Shown piece by piece: positions 1-19,651 of a stretch of 64,000 bases of DNA. A program made the translations under genes and the position numbers. The stretch is from Marthasterias glacialis (taxonomy: Eukaryota; Echinodermata; Asteroidea; Forcipulatida; Asteriidae): NCBI GenBank assembly GCA_911728455.2, contig OU452224.1:2666001-2730000 (forward strand), written 5' to 3'. The notes below the pieces were generated by a model. It made no database searches and was not told the DNA's origin. It was given only the letters and a program-made list of their open reading frames with translations. Each line of letters starts with the position of its first letter. Position 1 is the first letter of the stretch.

Positions 1-2270
1 GATCTCAATGATAATCAAATTTCTTACTTCGTTCACTTTAAGTCAAATTCGATGATGATTATTATCAGTACTCTGGTTTTCTAAAAGATTATCTAGTATT
101 TTGAAATTTGTTAAAAAGGCAAATGTCAACATGAAGTCACTTAAATAAATTCATAAATCCAGATTTATCAATATAATACGAGTAACCAGTCTTGTAAGTA
201 TCTGACCACCTGTGGTTCACACAGACATTAAAGGAAACAAAATTGCACACTTTAATTGGTCCCAACATTCTAACACATTTAAGACTTGCATACTAGTCCA
301 CTCTCATACAACACACATCATCATGGAGACTTTATTTATAAGTCAGTTGAAGTAAAAGGCTTTAAAGATGCGATTCTGTTCTCATAAGAACACTCACCTT
401 CCTTGAACAGAAACCACAGTGAATGTGATGTTAGATGTTTATCTGTGATGCGCTTAGGAGATGTTTAACAATAATCATGATAACAGATTTTATATAACAC
501 TGATACATCAAGCTCAGGACAATTGTATTGAGCTATCAATAAAAATCAGTAGAAAAGAATATGTTAAATTTAGACAAATCCTCCCCAAGGCTGATAAATA
601 TATGACAAACAAATTATTAGATACATAATCAATACATTCTGAAATAAAGCCAACTACCCAATTATTCACACTATAAATGCATCTACAAATATCTAGGTCA
701 TGTATAAGTTTCATGGGTGGTGTTGTGATGGCTGGGTCTTTTGTTCTACCTATCATATGTTGTTAATTGTTTTCCCCAGGGATTAGTTTGCCTTCGTCAC
801 ATCTGTCATTTTTATAGGTTTATAAATCAAATGTCTCTGTCACTGTCAATGCCAGGAACTGTATGCAGGACAAACAAGAGCTAACTTTTGTTACTAAAGA
901 CCTTACGCTCATGTCGTCATTTGACAGGCATGATTTCCCAGGACTTTTCCTGATTTCAGGATTTTTTTCAAAATCTCCTTGAACCTGTAAATTTTCTTGG
1001 AAGAAGTAAAGCAATTACCAAAGGGAACAAAGAATTAGTCCACATTTATTTTTCTGATGTTGAACAGAGTCTGTGAATGTTATCAGTTATAACATCTGGG
1101 AGGTTCTGGGTCTAGAATAAGGGGGAACCCATGCCCGAGAGCCATTTTCAGGAATTTTTAATTTCGTCAAATCTTATCCTGATTTGAGTATGTCGCCCTT
1201 GGCTAGAGGTCAAAAGAGTTTAAGTCAAAACTTTCCTCGTGTCCTTGGTTTCTTAACTATTAACAGAGGGTATCTTTTGAATGTTGATCATACAAGCTAT
1301 TAAGTTTTCATGAAGCGCTTTGCACAAAAAGACATCCAGTTAAATTTTTTATTTTTTTTAATTTGTCTTGTTTTCAGAACTTGCCGGGCCAGGAAACAAG
1401 CCATCACCAGCCCAGAGAGAACTGAGAATGGTTCAGAGCAAAGCTGATCTTGAAGATCCCAAAGTTTCCTTGAAGGGAGTACCACTTCAGTTTTGACAAA
1501 CATTGTAATGAATCACTGAAACAGTTTTAGGAACTTGAAGTATTAAATAATCCTTATTAGCATTCCCTGTCCAATTCAGCAAAACCTTTTGATTTCAACA
1601 AAAGCCAGAATATTAGAGTTTGTACATTTTTAAACAAATTTGTCAAGGTTATACAGTATAAAGAGCTACAAATGCCTTTCCTAACATTTTAAACAAATAC
1701 AAAATCAATGTTATCAATCCCTTCCTTGTTGGTTTCTTTAAACTACTGAGAAAATGTTGGAATTTATGGACAGCATCAATAGCATCAATATTGAATGTTG
1801 AAAAAGTCTACTGCTCTGTTTGGTTTTGTGGGACTGAGATTTGTGTGAACAATCAACTGGCATAATTTTTTTTTTTAATTTTCCGGTAAAGATTTTAATT
1901 CGCTAGTAAAGACCAAATTATAGCATTTGTGATGTTTGATTTTGGTGAACATTTAGGAGTTGACTTGAACCAGCATTGTGTATTCAACAGCAAAACAAAT
2001 TAGCTGTTTAATTCTTTGTAACAAAACTCAACATAATGACCAGTCTGATTGATTTCTTCAGATGTAGCAGAGATTGAACTTAGTTTTCCAGTTGCATTTA
2101 TTATATCCAATAGCAGTAAAGTAAATATTAAGCTCACAGCAACAAAACGTCCAACACTAGTCTAATTCTTGTTGGATATTATGTGATTATGGAACTTGTA
2201 GCTTATACATTTCCAATGTACTATTTACTAACTCAAATAAAGTCCAATAAAACTTTGTTGTTGTTGTTGC
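1..2270 (+). other. Probable 3' end (3' UTR) of a transcript entering from the left
   Basis: No coding frame here resembles a known protein; the short open frames are scattered and low-complexity. The stretch ends with two AATAAA signals (2236-2241 and 2246-2251) followed within ten bases by a GTT-repeat tract (2257-2269). This is the usual arrangement of a metazoan poly(A) signal and its downstream GU-rich element. I infer that 1 to about 2255 may be the long 3' UTR of a + strand gene whose coding part lies outside the window. AATAAA also occurs by chance in AT-rich DNA, so this is tentative. Confidence 0.35.
2236..2269 (+). terminator. Candidate polyadenylation site with GU-rich downstream element
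   Basis: Two AATAAA hexamers ten bases apart are followed by GTTGTTGTTGTTG. Spacing and order fit a cleavage and polyadenylation signal on the + strand. No gene body can be linked to it inside the window. Confidence 0.4.
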
Positions 2271-3466
2271 TAATCAATGATTAGTCAAACATGGGTAACT
2301 CTTTGCTTCAAACTCACTATAAATTGGTAAAATTAAACACTTTTTCAACATTTTCTCAAATCTGAATAAATCATTGCATGAAGTTATTTTATCCTGCTTC
2401 ATTATTGTGGAATAAAGAGTGAAGGACGTGTTGTTATTTTTCTTCATTGTTGAAGATTTGTCACAGTGATTTGTCCTTCCCTGAAAAAACAAAACATGAA
2501 GACGGGATGAAATTTTGACTGCCTTGATTTGTGATGAATTTGTTGGTAACCTGCATTGTAAAATGAAAATGGTGGAAGATATTGAATTTATTTCTCAAAG
2601 TTTGAACTAATAGAAATGTTCTTTTATGAATGTGATTAGATTTATATTTTCTACTTTTGTAAAATTTGTGTTTATCCAGCTATTGGTCTTATTAAATGTT
2701 TTTGTTTCTCTTTCAAATTGATAACTCGATCTATTTCTAAGTCTACAAGTAAAAGAAAAAGTTCCTTAATAGGGTTGAAATGAAGTTTACCATGAATCAA
2801 TGTTAGTATACCTCTGCATAGTTTGAATGCAGGACAAATACCATAATTTGGGGACTATAGGCTTTGTAAAAAGAAAATTAAAATGAGGACAAATTTTATG
2901 TATTGAAGTAAAAAAGATCAGGTTTGAATTTTTTAGAATACATATTAATTTCAATATGAGACTTATTTTTATACACTGAGTAAAATGTTCGGGATTTAAA
3001 ACTCTAGTATTAAAACTGTAGTGTATTACTTCATGTGTATGCATGGTTTAAATTTATTTAATTAAAATGACTATCGCTTTGTTTGTGGTTACTTTCATAA
3101 TGCTTCGCCTGAGTTGTAAATTTTGTTTACATTTATATTGTCAATTGTAAGCTTTTGAAACTAAGCCAGAAGTTTTTTTTTTTTTTTTTTTTTTGGTTTC
3201 TTGGGCACATTTGCAACAATAATCTGAATATTATATAGTTTTACTTTCGGCACAATCAGAAACCTGCTTTCGCTTTATTTTTCACTTAAAACATGTTACA
3301 ATATATATATGAAACTTATTCCGAAATATCAATTAGTTAAAAACGCACCCTAAGAATGTGTTCTGCTTGAAATCCTATTAGTATGAAATAAGACAGATAA
3401 GTGGCTAAAATTATGAAATATTCCCCCCCCCCCCACACACACACACACAAGTGTGTATTTACCTCC

Positions 3467-3595
3467 AATCGGGGACCTCCTATTGTCCCTCTTTTGTTTG
3501 TACTTTTTAGCAACAGCTCCCATTGGTTTTGAACACGATTTCCAACTGGGGACCTTTTCCAATCGGGGACCCTATTGTCCTCTTTTGTTCTAAGT
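3467..3595. repeat. Diverged direct repeat beside a poly-C/CA tract
   Basis: The phrase CCAATCGGGGACC followed by CTATTGTCC and CTCTTTTGTT occurs at about 3467 and again at about 3560, roughly 93 bp apart with small indels. A partial third version (CCAACTGGGGACC) lies between them. It looks like a short decayed minisatellite. Confidence 0.55.
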
Positions 3596-4425
3596 CCCCG
3601 GTTTGAATGCCTGAACAAACTCACACACACAACCTGCTTATCTAGAAGTATTTGAACATTTAATGCAATTTTTGTTGCAGGCATCAGCTTCCTATTGAGG
3701 TTTAAATTTGACAGGTTAACTTATTGAAAACTAGAGGAACGGAATGTGATCTATCATACCACTGTACTTTTCCTTTACAAACTGGGGGTTTAAAATGCAA
3801 TGTGGTTTTGGCCTACTTTCATTGTGTTTAACATACTATCAGTTTGTAATTATACTTGTGTTCGGTTACGTTTTAACTTGTATTGATCGAAACGCATTCT
3901 AGGGAGATTTGATAAGTCAAAAAGTACATTAAAGATGACATTCAGTTAAACGCTGATTTATCTCCTTTCTCTTGTTGCTCTTTTGCCTGATGTTGGTGAT
4001 ATTTTGTTTTTTCAACTTTTATTTCTTTGTTTTAAACTGATATTTTTCTTATTTTTTTCAATGGAACTTCAACAGTCCTTTATTCTGGGAAAGCCGCTTT
4101 TAATATTTTGAGCGATGCCAAATTAAGTTCGTTGAAAGGATCCCCACCCCGCGTCAGAGCGAACATCTTGATTACACCTTTTGAAAATGCCTCTTTCCTA
4201 TGAAATTCTTCAAATGAAATAAACCTTTTAAAAATGCAGTACAATATAGTGAATGTGACTTTCATCTTCGTAAGTTTAAGGACCTTACCGTTACATATTT
4301 TGATTATCATTACTTTATTATTAACATTGTGCTGACTGCCCCCATTGTAGCGCCGAGCAGCAAGAAAAAATGCACCATTATTTTGACATACCGCCCTCTT
4401 GTGAAAACATTGTTGATAAAAAGGA

Positions 4426-4539
4426 TAGACTGGTTTCCGGTCCGTACCTCGTTCTCGTTCTGACTGTTCTAGTGTTGATCTTCAATGGAGATCAATGATA
4501 GTCAGAACAAAAACGATGTAGGGACAGGGAAGTAGTCTA
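4426..4539. mobile_element. Small MITE-like element with ~50-bp imperfect terminal inverted repeats
   Basis: The left arm begins TAGACTGGTTTCCGGTCC and continues through CGTTCTGACTGTTCTAG. The right arm, read in reverse, gives GTAGACTACTTCCCTGTCCC and then GTTCTGACTATCATTGATC. The two arms nearly abut around the palindromic phrase GATCTTCAATGGAGATC. This is the structure of a short non-autonomous DNA transposon or hairpin MITE. No clean target-site duplication was identified. Confidence 0.55.
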
Positions 4540-5337
4540 CAAAAAGAAGTGACTGTGTGTTAGTCTGGTTCCCAGACCAAAAAATCTCCGACTATTCTCT
4601 GCCGATTTTAGGGTCAGGTGCATAGAGTTATATTATAAGAACTACCGCTAACGTCTCACAAGTCTCCTATTCGGTCGGAGGAACACGCCCACCTCCTCAG
4701 AAAAAAGTACCGTTATTTTGGTATAGCGCCCTCATTGTTGGCGGTCTTTGAACAAGGTAATGGCAGCTAAATGTATGGGACGCCTAATAGTTAATAACAT
4801 TACTCTATTATCACTGGGCTAGTAGTAACAGAATACATCATTCGAGGCGTAGGGCCTACTCAACCAAACTTTAATAACCTAGTTGTTTGCTCGCTTGCTG
4901 TTAGTTTCAAAATTCGACTAAAATTAAACAAAATTAATAAAAATGGCTAGCGCTGAATTCTAATGATCAGATAATGTAAAAAAATTCTAAAGACTAAGTT
5001 CCAGAGTGAGATGTCGCAGACTCCCTCTCTACAGTTGAGCATAAATTTTTATGAGAAATACCCGCGTCACAAATTGTTTCTGGTTTATACCGACCAGTTT
5101 TTGCTAGCTTCCAGAATGTGTATTTCCTGAAATATTTCCTGAAGTTTAAACCTTTGTTTTTGCGTGGTTTTTGTTATCCCTCGGGGAAAACGCCGCCGCG
5201 CTTACATTTTTTGTACGCAGATGATTCGGCGTTTCATATAAAAGTTAACTGTGCTCTACTAAAAAAATCAAACACTTTTGCACGTTGCAAAACTTTTTGC
5301 ACTATCTCGTCCGTGAACATATTTATTGCGGATAATC

Positions 5338-6146
5338 AGATAGTACGAAAGCCCAATCGTGCCACAGAAATAAATAAAATCACTGGAAAATAATCCGTTA
5401 TAACGAATTAATAATCCGTAATAACGAATTAATAATCCGTTATAACGAATTAGTAATCCGTAATAACGAATTAATAATCCGTTATAACGAATTAAATAAT
5501 CCGTTATAACGAATTAATAATCCGTTGTAACGAATTAATAATCCGTAATAACGAATTAATAATCCGTTATAACGAATTAAATAATCCGTAATAACGAATT
5601 AATAATCCGTTATAACGAATTATTAATTCGTAATAACGAATTAATAATCCGTAATAACGAATTAATTAATTAATTCGTTATAACGGATTATTAATTCGTT
5701 ATTACGGATTATTTAATTCGTTATAACGGATTATTAATTCGTTATTACGGATTATTAATTCGTTATAACGGATTATTAATTCGTTATAACGGATTATTTA
5801 ATTCGTTATAACGGATTATTAATTCGTTATTACGGATTATTTAATTCGTTATTACGGATTATTAATTCGTTATTACGGATTACTAATTCGTTATAACGGA
5901 TTATTAATTCGTTATTACGGATTATTAATTCGTTATTACGGATTATTAATTCGTTATTACGGATTATTTAATTCGTTATAACGGATTATTAATTCGTTAT
6001 TACGGATTACTAATTCGTTATAACGGATTATTAATTCGTTATTACGGATTATTAATTCGTTATAACGGATTATTAATTCGTTATAACGGATTATTTTCCA
6101 GTGATTTTATTTATTTCTGTGGCACGATTGGGCTTTCGTAAGATAG
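5338..6146. mobile_element. Foldback (inverted-repeat) transposable element with satellite core and 6-bp target duplication
   Basis: Nearly perfect terminal inverted repeats lie at 5344-5389 and 6094-6140; they begin TACGAAAGCCCAATCGTGCC and run through the phrase AAATCACTGG. Between them is an array of ~21-bp units based on AATAATCCGTTATAACGAAT. The array runs in one orientation from about 5390 to 5660, then flips and runs in the opposite orientation to about 6092, so the whole 797-bp body folds back on itself. The element is flanked on both sides by AGATAG (5338-5343 and 6141-6146), which looks like a 6-bp target-site duplication. No transposase frame is present. This is a non-autonomous foldback DNA transposon; the superfamily is not determined. 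Confidence 0.85.
5390..6092. repeat. 21-bp palindromic satellite arrays in opposite orientation
   Basis: Units alternate between TTATAACG and TAATAACG variants of AATCCGTnATAACGAATTA; most are 21 bp and some are 22 bp. The left arm has roughly 13 copies and the right arm roughly 20. The junction is a short TTAATTAATTAA stretch near 5660-5675. Within the CGTTATAACG variant each unit is itself a 10-bp perfect palindrome, so palindromy exists at unit scale and at whole-element scale. Confidence 0.9.
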
Positions 6147-6392
6147 TTTTAGTACATTAAGATTACACTTTGTGATTAAAAGCTCACAGGTACATATTTG
6201 CCCTAGTTGCCGCTGTAACAAAGATAATCTCAATAATGCATGCAACAGAAACAAAACGGGACTCTTCGCTTTGACGGGTGGTGGATGGACGCTGCACCCT
6301 GGGCGTGTGTGTTATAAACTTATAGCACTTACTGACTGAGCAGACGATAACATTCGTCAAGACACGGGTCACTGCAGTGCAGGTCAACAACA

Positions 6393-15026
<8,634 letters not shown>

Positions 15027-18000
15027 ACCTGACGAATGACAGAGATAAACGTGAGTTGTTTTCCATTCTTTTTAATACCTTCATTTATATATTTGTCTTT
15101 TTTCTGAACTTTATCTATAGTATGAATTAATATCTTCACTATCATAGAAAGAGTAGTTTGTACATTCTCTGTGAAGACCCATTTGACCAATTTATCACAT
15201 GATCTATAGCAGTGCTCTTTGTTTGTCTGGTTGGATCAGTTAATGCCTCTGCGGCAGGTTGAGGCATGTGAATACAACATGGAAGTGTCTGTTAAGTCAT
15301 GAATATCCTATAGATGTTACATTTAATCGATCAGGGATAAAGAATATTATTTACGTTTTACCCATACGACGATGTGTTTAAGCACTGTATACTCCATACT
15401 TTTCTTGAGTTCTGTGAGAAAACAAAATTGAATATCCTGTTCATAAGTGTGAGGTAACAAACCAGAAACAAGCTGTTATGTTTGAAACAACACTTAGAAT
15501 GTCTTTTTTGTTAAATTGTGAATGTTTGTTGTGTATCTGTGTTTTATTTCTTGTCTTGTTTTCTGTCACAGAGTTTGAATTCTGTTATTTTCTGTTTCAT
15601 TTTTGTTTTTCTGTCGCAGCTCGTATGGGACAGTAGCAACAACTCTTAATGATTATGGACTCTTTCTACAATTATGGCGATTTTAGTTTTCTTTAAAATA
15701 GTTGTTGGGATAAACCAAAGACAATAGCATACACGTATATTTTATGTTAAATATAAGGGAATAGTTTATTTCATATAATCTATTATAACAATCTTTTTAA
15801 ACATGATTTTTTTTTAACCAAATACTCTACAAAAAGTAGCACTGGCGCAGAAAACATAATTAAAATGTTAGGAAAAATTTCAACACCCAACGCAGGGCAA
15901 TTCTGGTAGATATACACACAGCTTTGATATGATCAATCTCATTTGCAAGAAAATTTATGATTGAAAGTTAACACTTTGTTTGATGGAACTCTCCCATGTA
16001 AGTTTCAGAAAGTTTAAAATGTTGTATCTAGTTGAGTAGACTTCGGGAGGGAAAGAGGAAAGTGGAAGAGGAAGAAGGTTCTTCAGTCCAGTTCTGCTGC
16101 ATGAATTGTTTTGGGAACTGTTGCAAGTAAAATTAAGGAAGGGATGTAAACAGCTGTAAAGAGCAGCTTTTGTCCAATGCATGGACACAGCATAGGCCTA
16201 AATTTTGTTGTCTGTCGGATTCGGAAAACTTAGTACATTCATCATTGTTCATCGGTGCAGGACAAAAACTTGTATCATAAATGAAACATTTGTTTGATAG
16301 CGTCGTCAATTTCTTTTTCAAGATCTTGATTCTTTATCTTGAAAACCGCAGACAGAATTCTAAACATCCACTGTAGGTGTAAATTTGGAAATTAAAACCG
16401 TGCTTTCGAAATATTGTGTTTTTCACCTTAAATGGCCTATGAAGAGCAAATTTTTTGAAATACATTTTTTATCATAATACATGATTAAGTACAGTTTAAA
16501 GAAAATGGAAAATAATTGTACTAAAAATAAGGTTAATGTACTAATTGAATTTTCAAAAATGACCTGTCTTGAACTGGACACATGAGGGCGCTGTTGTGTG
16601 ACTCTTAAAAGGAACAAAGTCTCACAGCAGCATTAAAAATGTACAAAATCAAGATCCCAAATTTTCAAAAAGAAAACAGCGGTCACCTCAAATTATGTAT
16701 TGACAAGTCTAAACACTCATCAATAAGACAACCAAATATTAGTGGAGTTGCCATTTGAAAAACGGAAAAAATCTGTAATTTTTTGTGCACAAACCAACCA
16801 TGATGTTACAGCTTTGCCTTCGATGACATCACATATTTGCTCATGAATATGCAAAATTCAATTTGCATAAAACACAAAATTCAGAAAAAAGTGTGAAAAC
16901 ACAACAAATTCGGCAATACAAATTTCAGAATAAATACAGAGTTGTTTCAATTAATACAAAATTCTATTTCATAGGCCCTTTAAATGAAAACATGGTAATT
17001 TTAAGGCAAACTTAAACCTTGCCTTTATAAAAAAAAATCCTCAGTTTTTGTGTGTGTACAGAACATAGTGAATATATAATTATTTGTAAACATCTCATAC
17101 AAAATGAAAACACTTAAATAAAACTATTAAACAATAATAATAAAAGCAATTGGAGAAAATAGCTTGAGTAAAATACCAGTATCTTTATGTTTTATATTTT
17201 ACATTTGTCCAACTTTTGGTACTATTTCCCATAAAGCACACAGTGATGAGTGGCATTTGTACTTAAGTCTCATTTGCAAATATTTGGATAGTCAAGACGT
17301 CTTCTGTCCATTTTTCAAAATGATAAATGTTAAATATCATTTTGATTGAGTCTTACCCCATGTGATAAACCATGGATTCCCTAGTGGTGGCAGTTTAACA
17401 CATGTTTGGGTATCTGTTGCCATGACAATCCATAATTCTGCAGTTAATTTTGCTGATGTTGTTGGCACTCTTGTAATCTACTGATTCACAGAGCCTGCTG
17501 TTAAGTTTTAAAGCATTTTCTGTACATGTACTTTGTACAGTCATTGTTATCAGTATGTACACAAATTGTAAATTGAACAAAACATCCCACAGTGATAACG
17601 TTTATTATGGTAGATGTGGAAGCAGCCAAGGTGTTTGAAATCATGCACCATCATCATCATGAAGTATGAAGTTTACAGCGTACCCTTTTATATGCCCCGT
17701 CCACCCATATAAACCAGTTGATATGATCTGAGATGGTGAGATGGTTCATGAAAGTAATTTATTACCATATAAAGTACACTTAACAATCAGTATTAAATCT
17801 GTTGTGATTGTTGTGGTTTTCTTGGTCTTTGATTATCATTCATGGTGACCTTCGGTTGTTATATTCTTCTCTTTGGTTCTAAGACGCAGGAAGACATTGC
17901 TTTTTGTATTCATATTTTGTTTTGTTTCTGAAGATTTTGACCTGAGTGGCTTGAACTCTCCTTTGGCAATAATCCATCATTTTTTTCGGTGCTCACCCCC

Positions 18001-19651
18001 ACCCCGTTACCAACACCACCCCATTGGGTTCCCCATCTGTGTTTCTCTGGAGTGAATTGATATTCTTTGTAAACAAGGTAATCAACGAGGATACGATTTT
18101 ATGTGCTTCAATGCAGAAAGAGCTAGCAGTTGTTACAAGCCAAAATACCATCTGCTTTATATAGCGTTTACTGTTTTCTTCCAACTTTATGCTGAGCGAA
18201 AAAAAAATTCTGCTTGTACGCATTTCCATGGCTGTTGAGCTGTCTTTAAACTGAAGATACATAGTGAGTTTGTCTGAGATCTGGGTTGAGGAACTGATGA
18301 CCATCATCTGATTGAAAGCTGCTTCTCTTGGAACTGGCCTCTAACATTGGTTCTGTATAGTGAAAAAAGAGGGGAAAAACCATTAAGAACTGAAAGACAC
18401 TTGGCATCAATATGCAGTCTTTATATGAAGTGTTAGCCGTTAGTATGTTAGTAAAGCCCAAATACAGATGTTATGTTTCAGTTGCAAATTTGCAATACAT
18501 AAGGAGAGTGAAGGGTTGATACTTTATCAGACAACAGCTTTTTGTTTCATTCGTACTTCTAGAACAATGTTTACTCCATATAAAAGCAAATATATGACAC
18601 TTAATTTGTAACAATTTGGGTTTTTTATAAGCAGACAAAGCAACATGACAATATTATTCAAACTAAAACCACTGTCAACTTCTAAGCACAGTCTATAATT
18701 ATGTCAATGTTGTGTTATCTGATGTACAAATAGCATTTGTAAAATTAAATAATTCTGAGAAAAAGAAACAAACTTTGTAGCTATTTATCATGACAACCTT
18801 TTTAAAAGAATGGTTTGTCAAGTTTCAAAAAAAGTTTATCAAAACTAGTTAATGGAAAATTGAATAGTGAAATAATACTGTGTAACCCTAATTTCAATAA
18901 AAAAATCTATAAAAAAAGCAAGTGAAAGGAAACACAAACATGATGAATGAAGAAAAATTATGGTGAAACAACAGAGGTTTGTGCGTGCAGTCAACAAATA
19001 CTAGTTTGTTAAATTTCAATATCTTGCTTTAAAAAAAAAAACATTGTTTACATTTTTTTCCAGCGGGTCTGGACCAAAATGAAAAACTTCACACTATAAT
19101 ATTAATAGAGTTTTGATAAATACTGAGTGTAAACGAAGTGACAAACTTAAAATGTGAGCCTGCTTCGGATTGTGACTTCCATTATATACCTACACTAAGT
19201 AGGCTATCTGGAGTTGTGATTGTTTCTCAAAGTGTAACCATTGATTCCATCAATGGGCGACTTTTGGGGACGCTAGGTGGCAGCATCAGGTAAATCCATA
19301 TTCGGAAACGCGCGCATATTCTAACCGACGTGGTATATCACGACTTGGTATATCATGTTGATGTTCATTACCTTATAAATTTAACGCACTGATGACGTCA
19401 TCATTCTTGATATCTGGAGCAAGACATTTTTTACACATCCACGAACATCGTTTTCCTGTTTTGTGTTTTCTCTGAGTTTTTCTTCCAAAGTATTATTTTC
19501 ATGAATGGTTGAAATGTATGAAACGAATCGTCTTGACCTTGAATGTACGTATGAAAATTCGAGGATGAGGAGGAAAACGAAAGGTGATGGGTGGATGTGA
19601 TATGCAAATGATTTACCATGACGTTTACGCATGCGCAGATGATACCATGCA
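15027..19651. other. BDH2 3' UTR and intergenic DNA up to POPDC-A
   Basis: No gene is supported. The BDH2 3' UTR must start here, but its end is not marked by a clear nearby AATAAA; the first good hexamers are at about 16929 (inside a MITE) and 17114. The 3' UTR of the minus-strand POPDC-A would extend left from 19651. A TTAA-type MITE lies at 16428-16983. The rest is AT-rich single-copy-looking sequence. Confidence 0.55.
16428..16983. mobile_element. 556-bp MITE-like element with TTAA target sites
   Basis: The left end reads TTAAATGGCCTATGAA and the reverse complement of the right end reads TTAAAGGGCCTATGAA, with further weaker matching inward (GAATTTTGTATT against AAATTTTTTGAAATAC). Both ends carry TTAA, the duplicated target of piggyBac- and Kolobok-type transposons. 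The interior has only short frames, so the element is non-autonomous. Confidence 0.65.

Larger units (their letters stand above)
2271..5337. other. Non-coding interval with simple repeats and small inverted repeats
   Basis: No gene is supported. It contains a T-run (about 3174-3194), a C-run followed by a CA microsatellite (about 3423-3450), a duplicated block (3467-3595), an inverted-repeat element (4426-4539) and a small palindrome, GTCTGGTTCCCAGAC (about 4563-4577). A short open frame at 5118-5393 includes the residues YADD but has no other reverse-transcriptase feature, and I do not call it. Confidence 0.6.

Noticed and set aside
5118-5393. Open frame with FLYADDSAF, like the reverse-transcriptase YADD box
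   Set aside because: No other reverse-transcriptase motif is present, the frame is short, and it runs into the foldback element. Four residues can match by chance.
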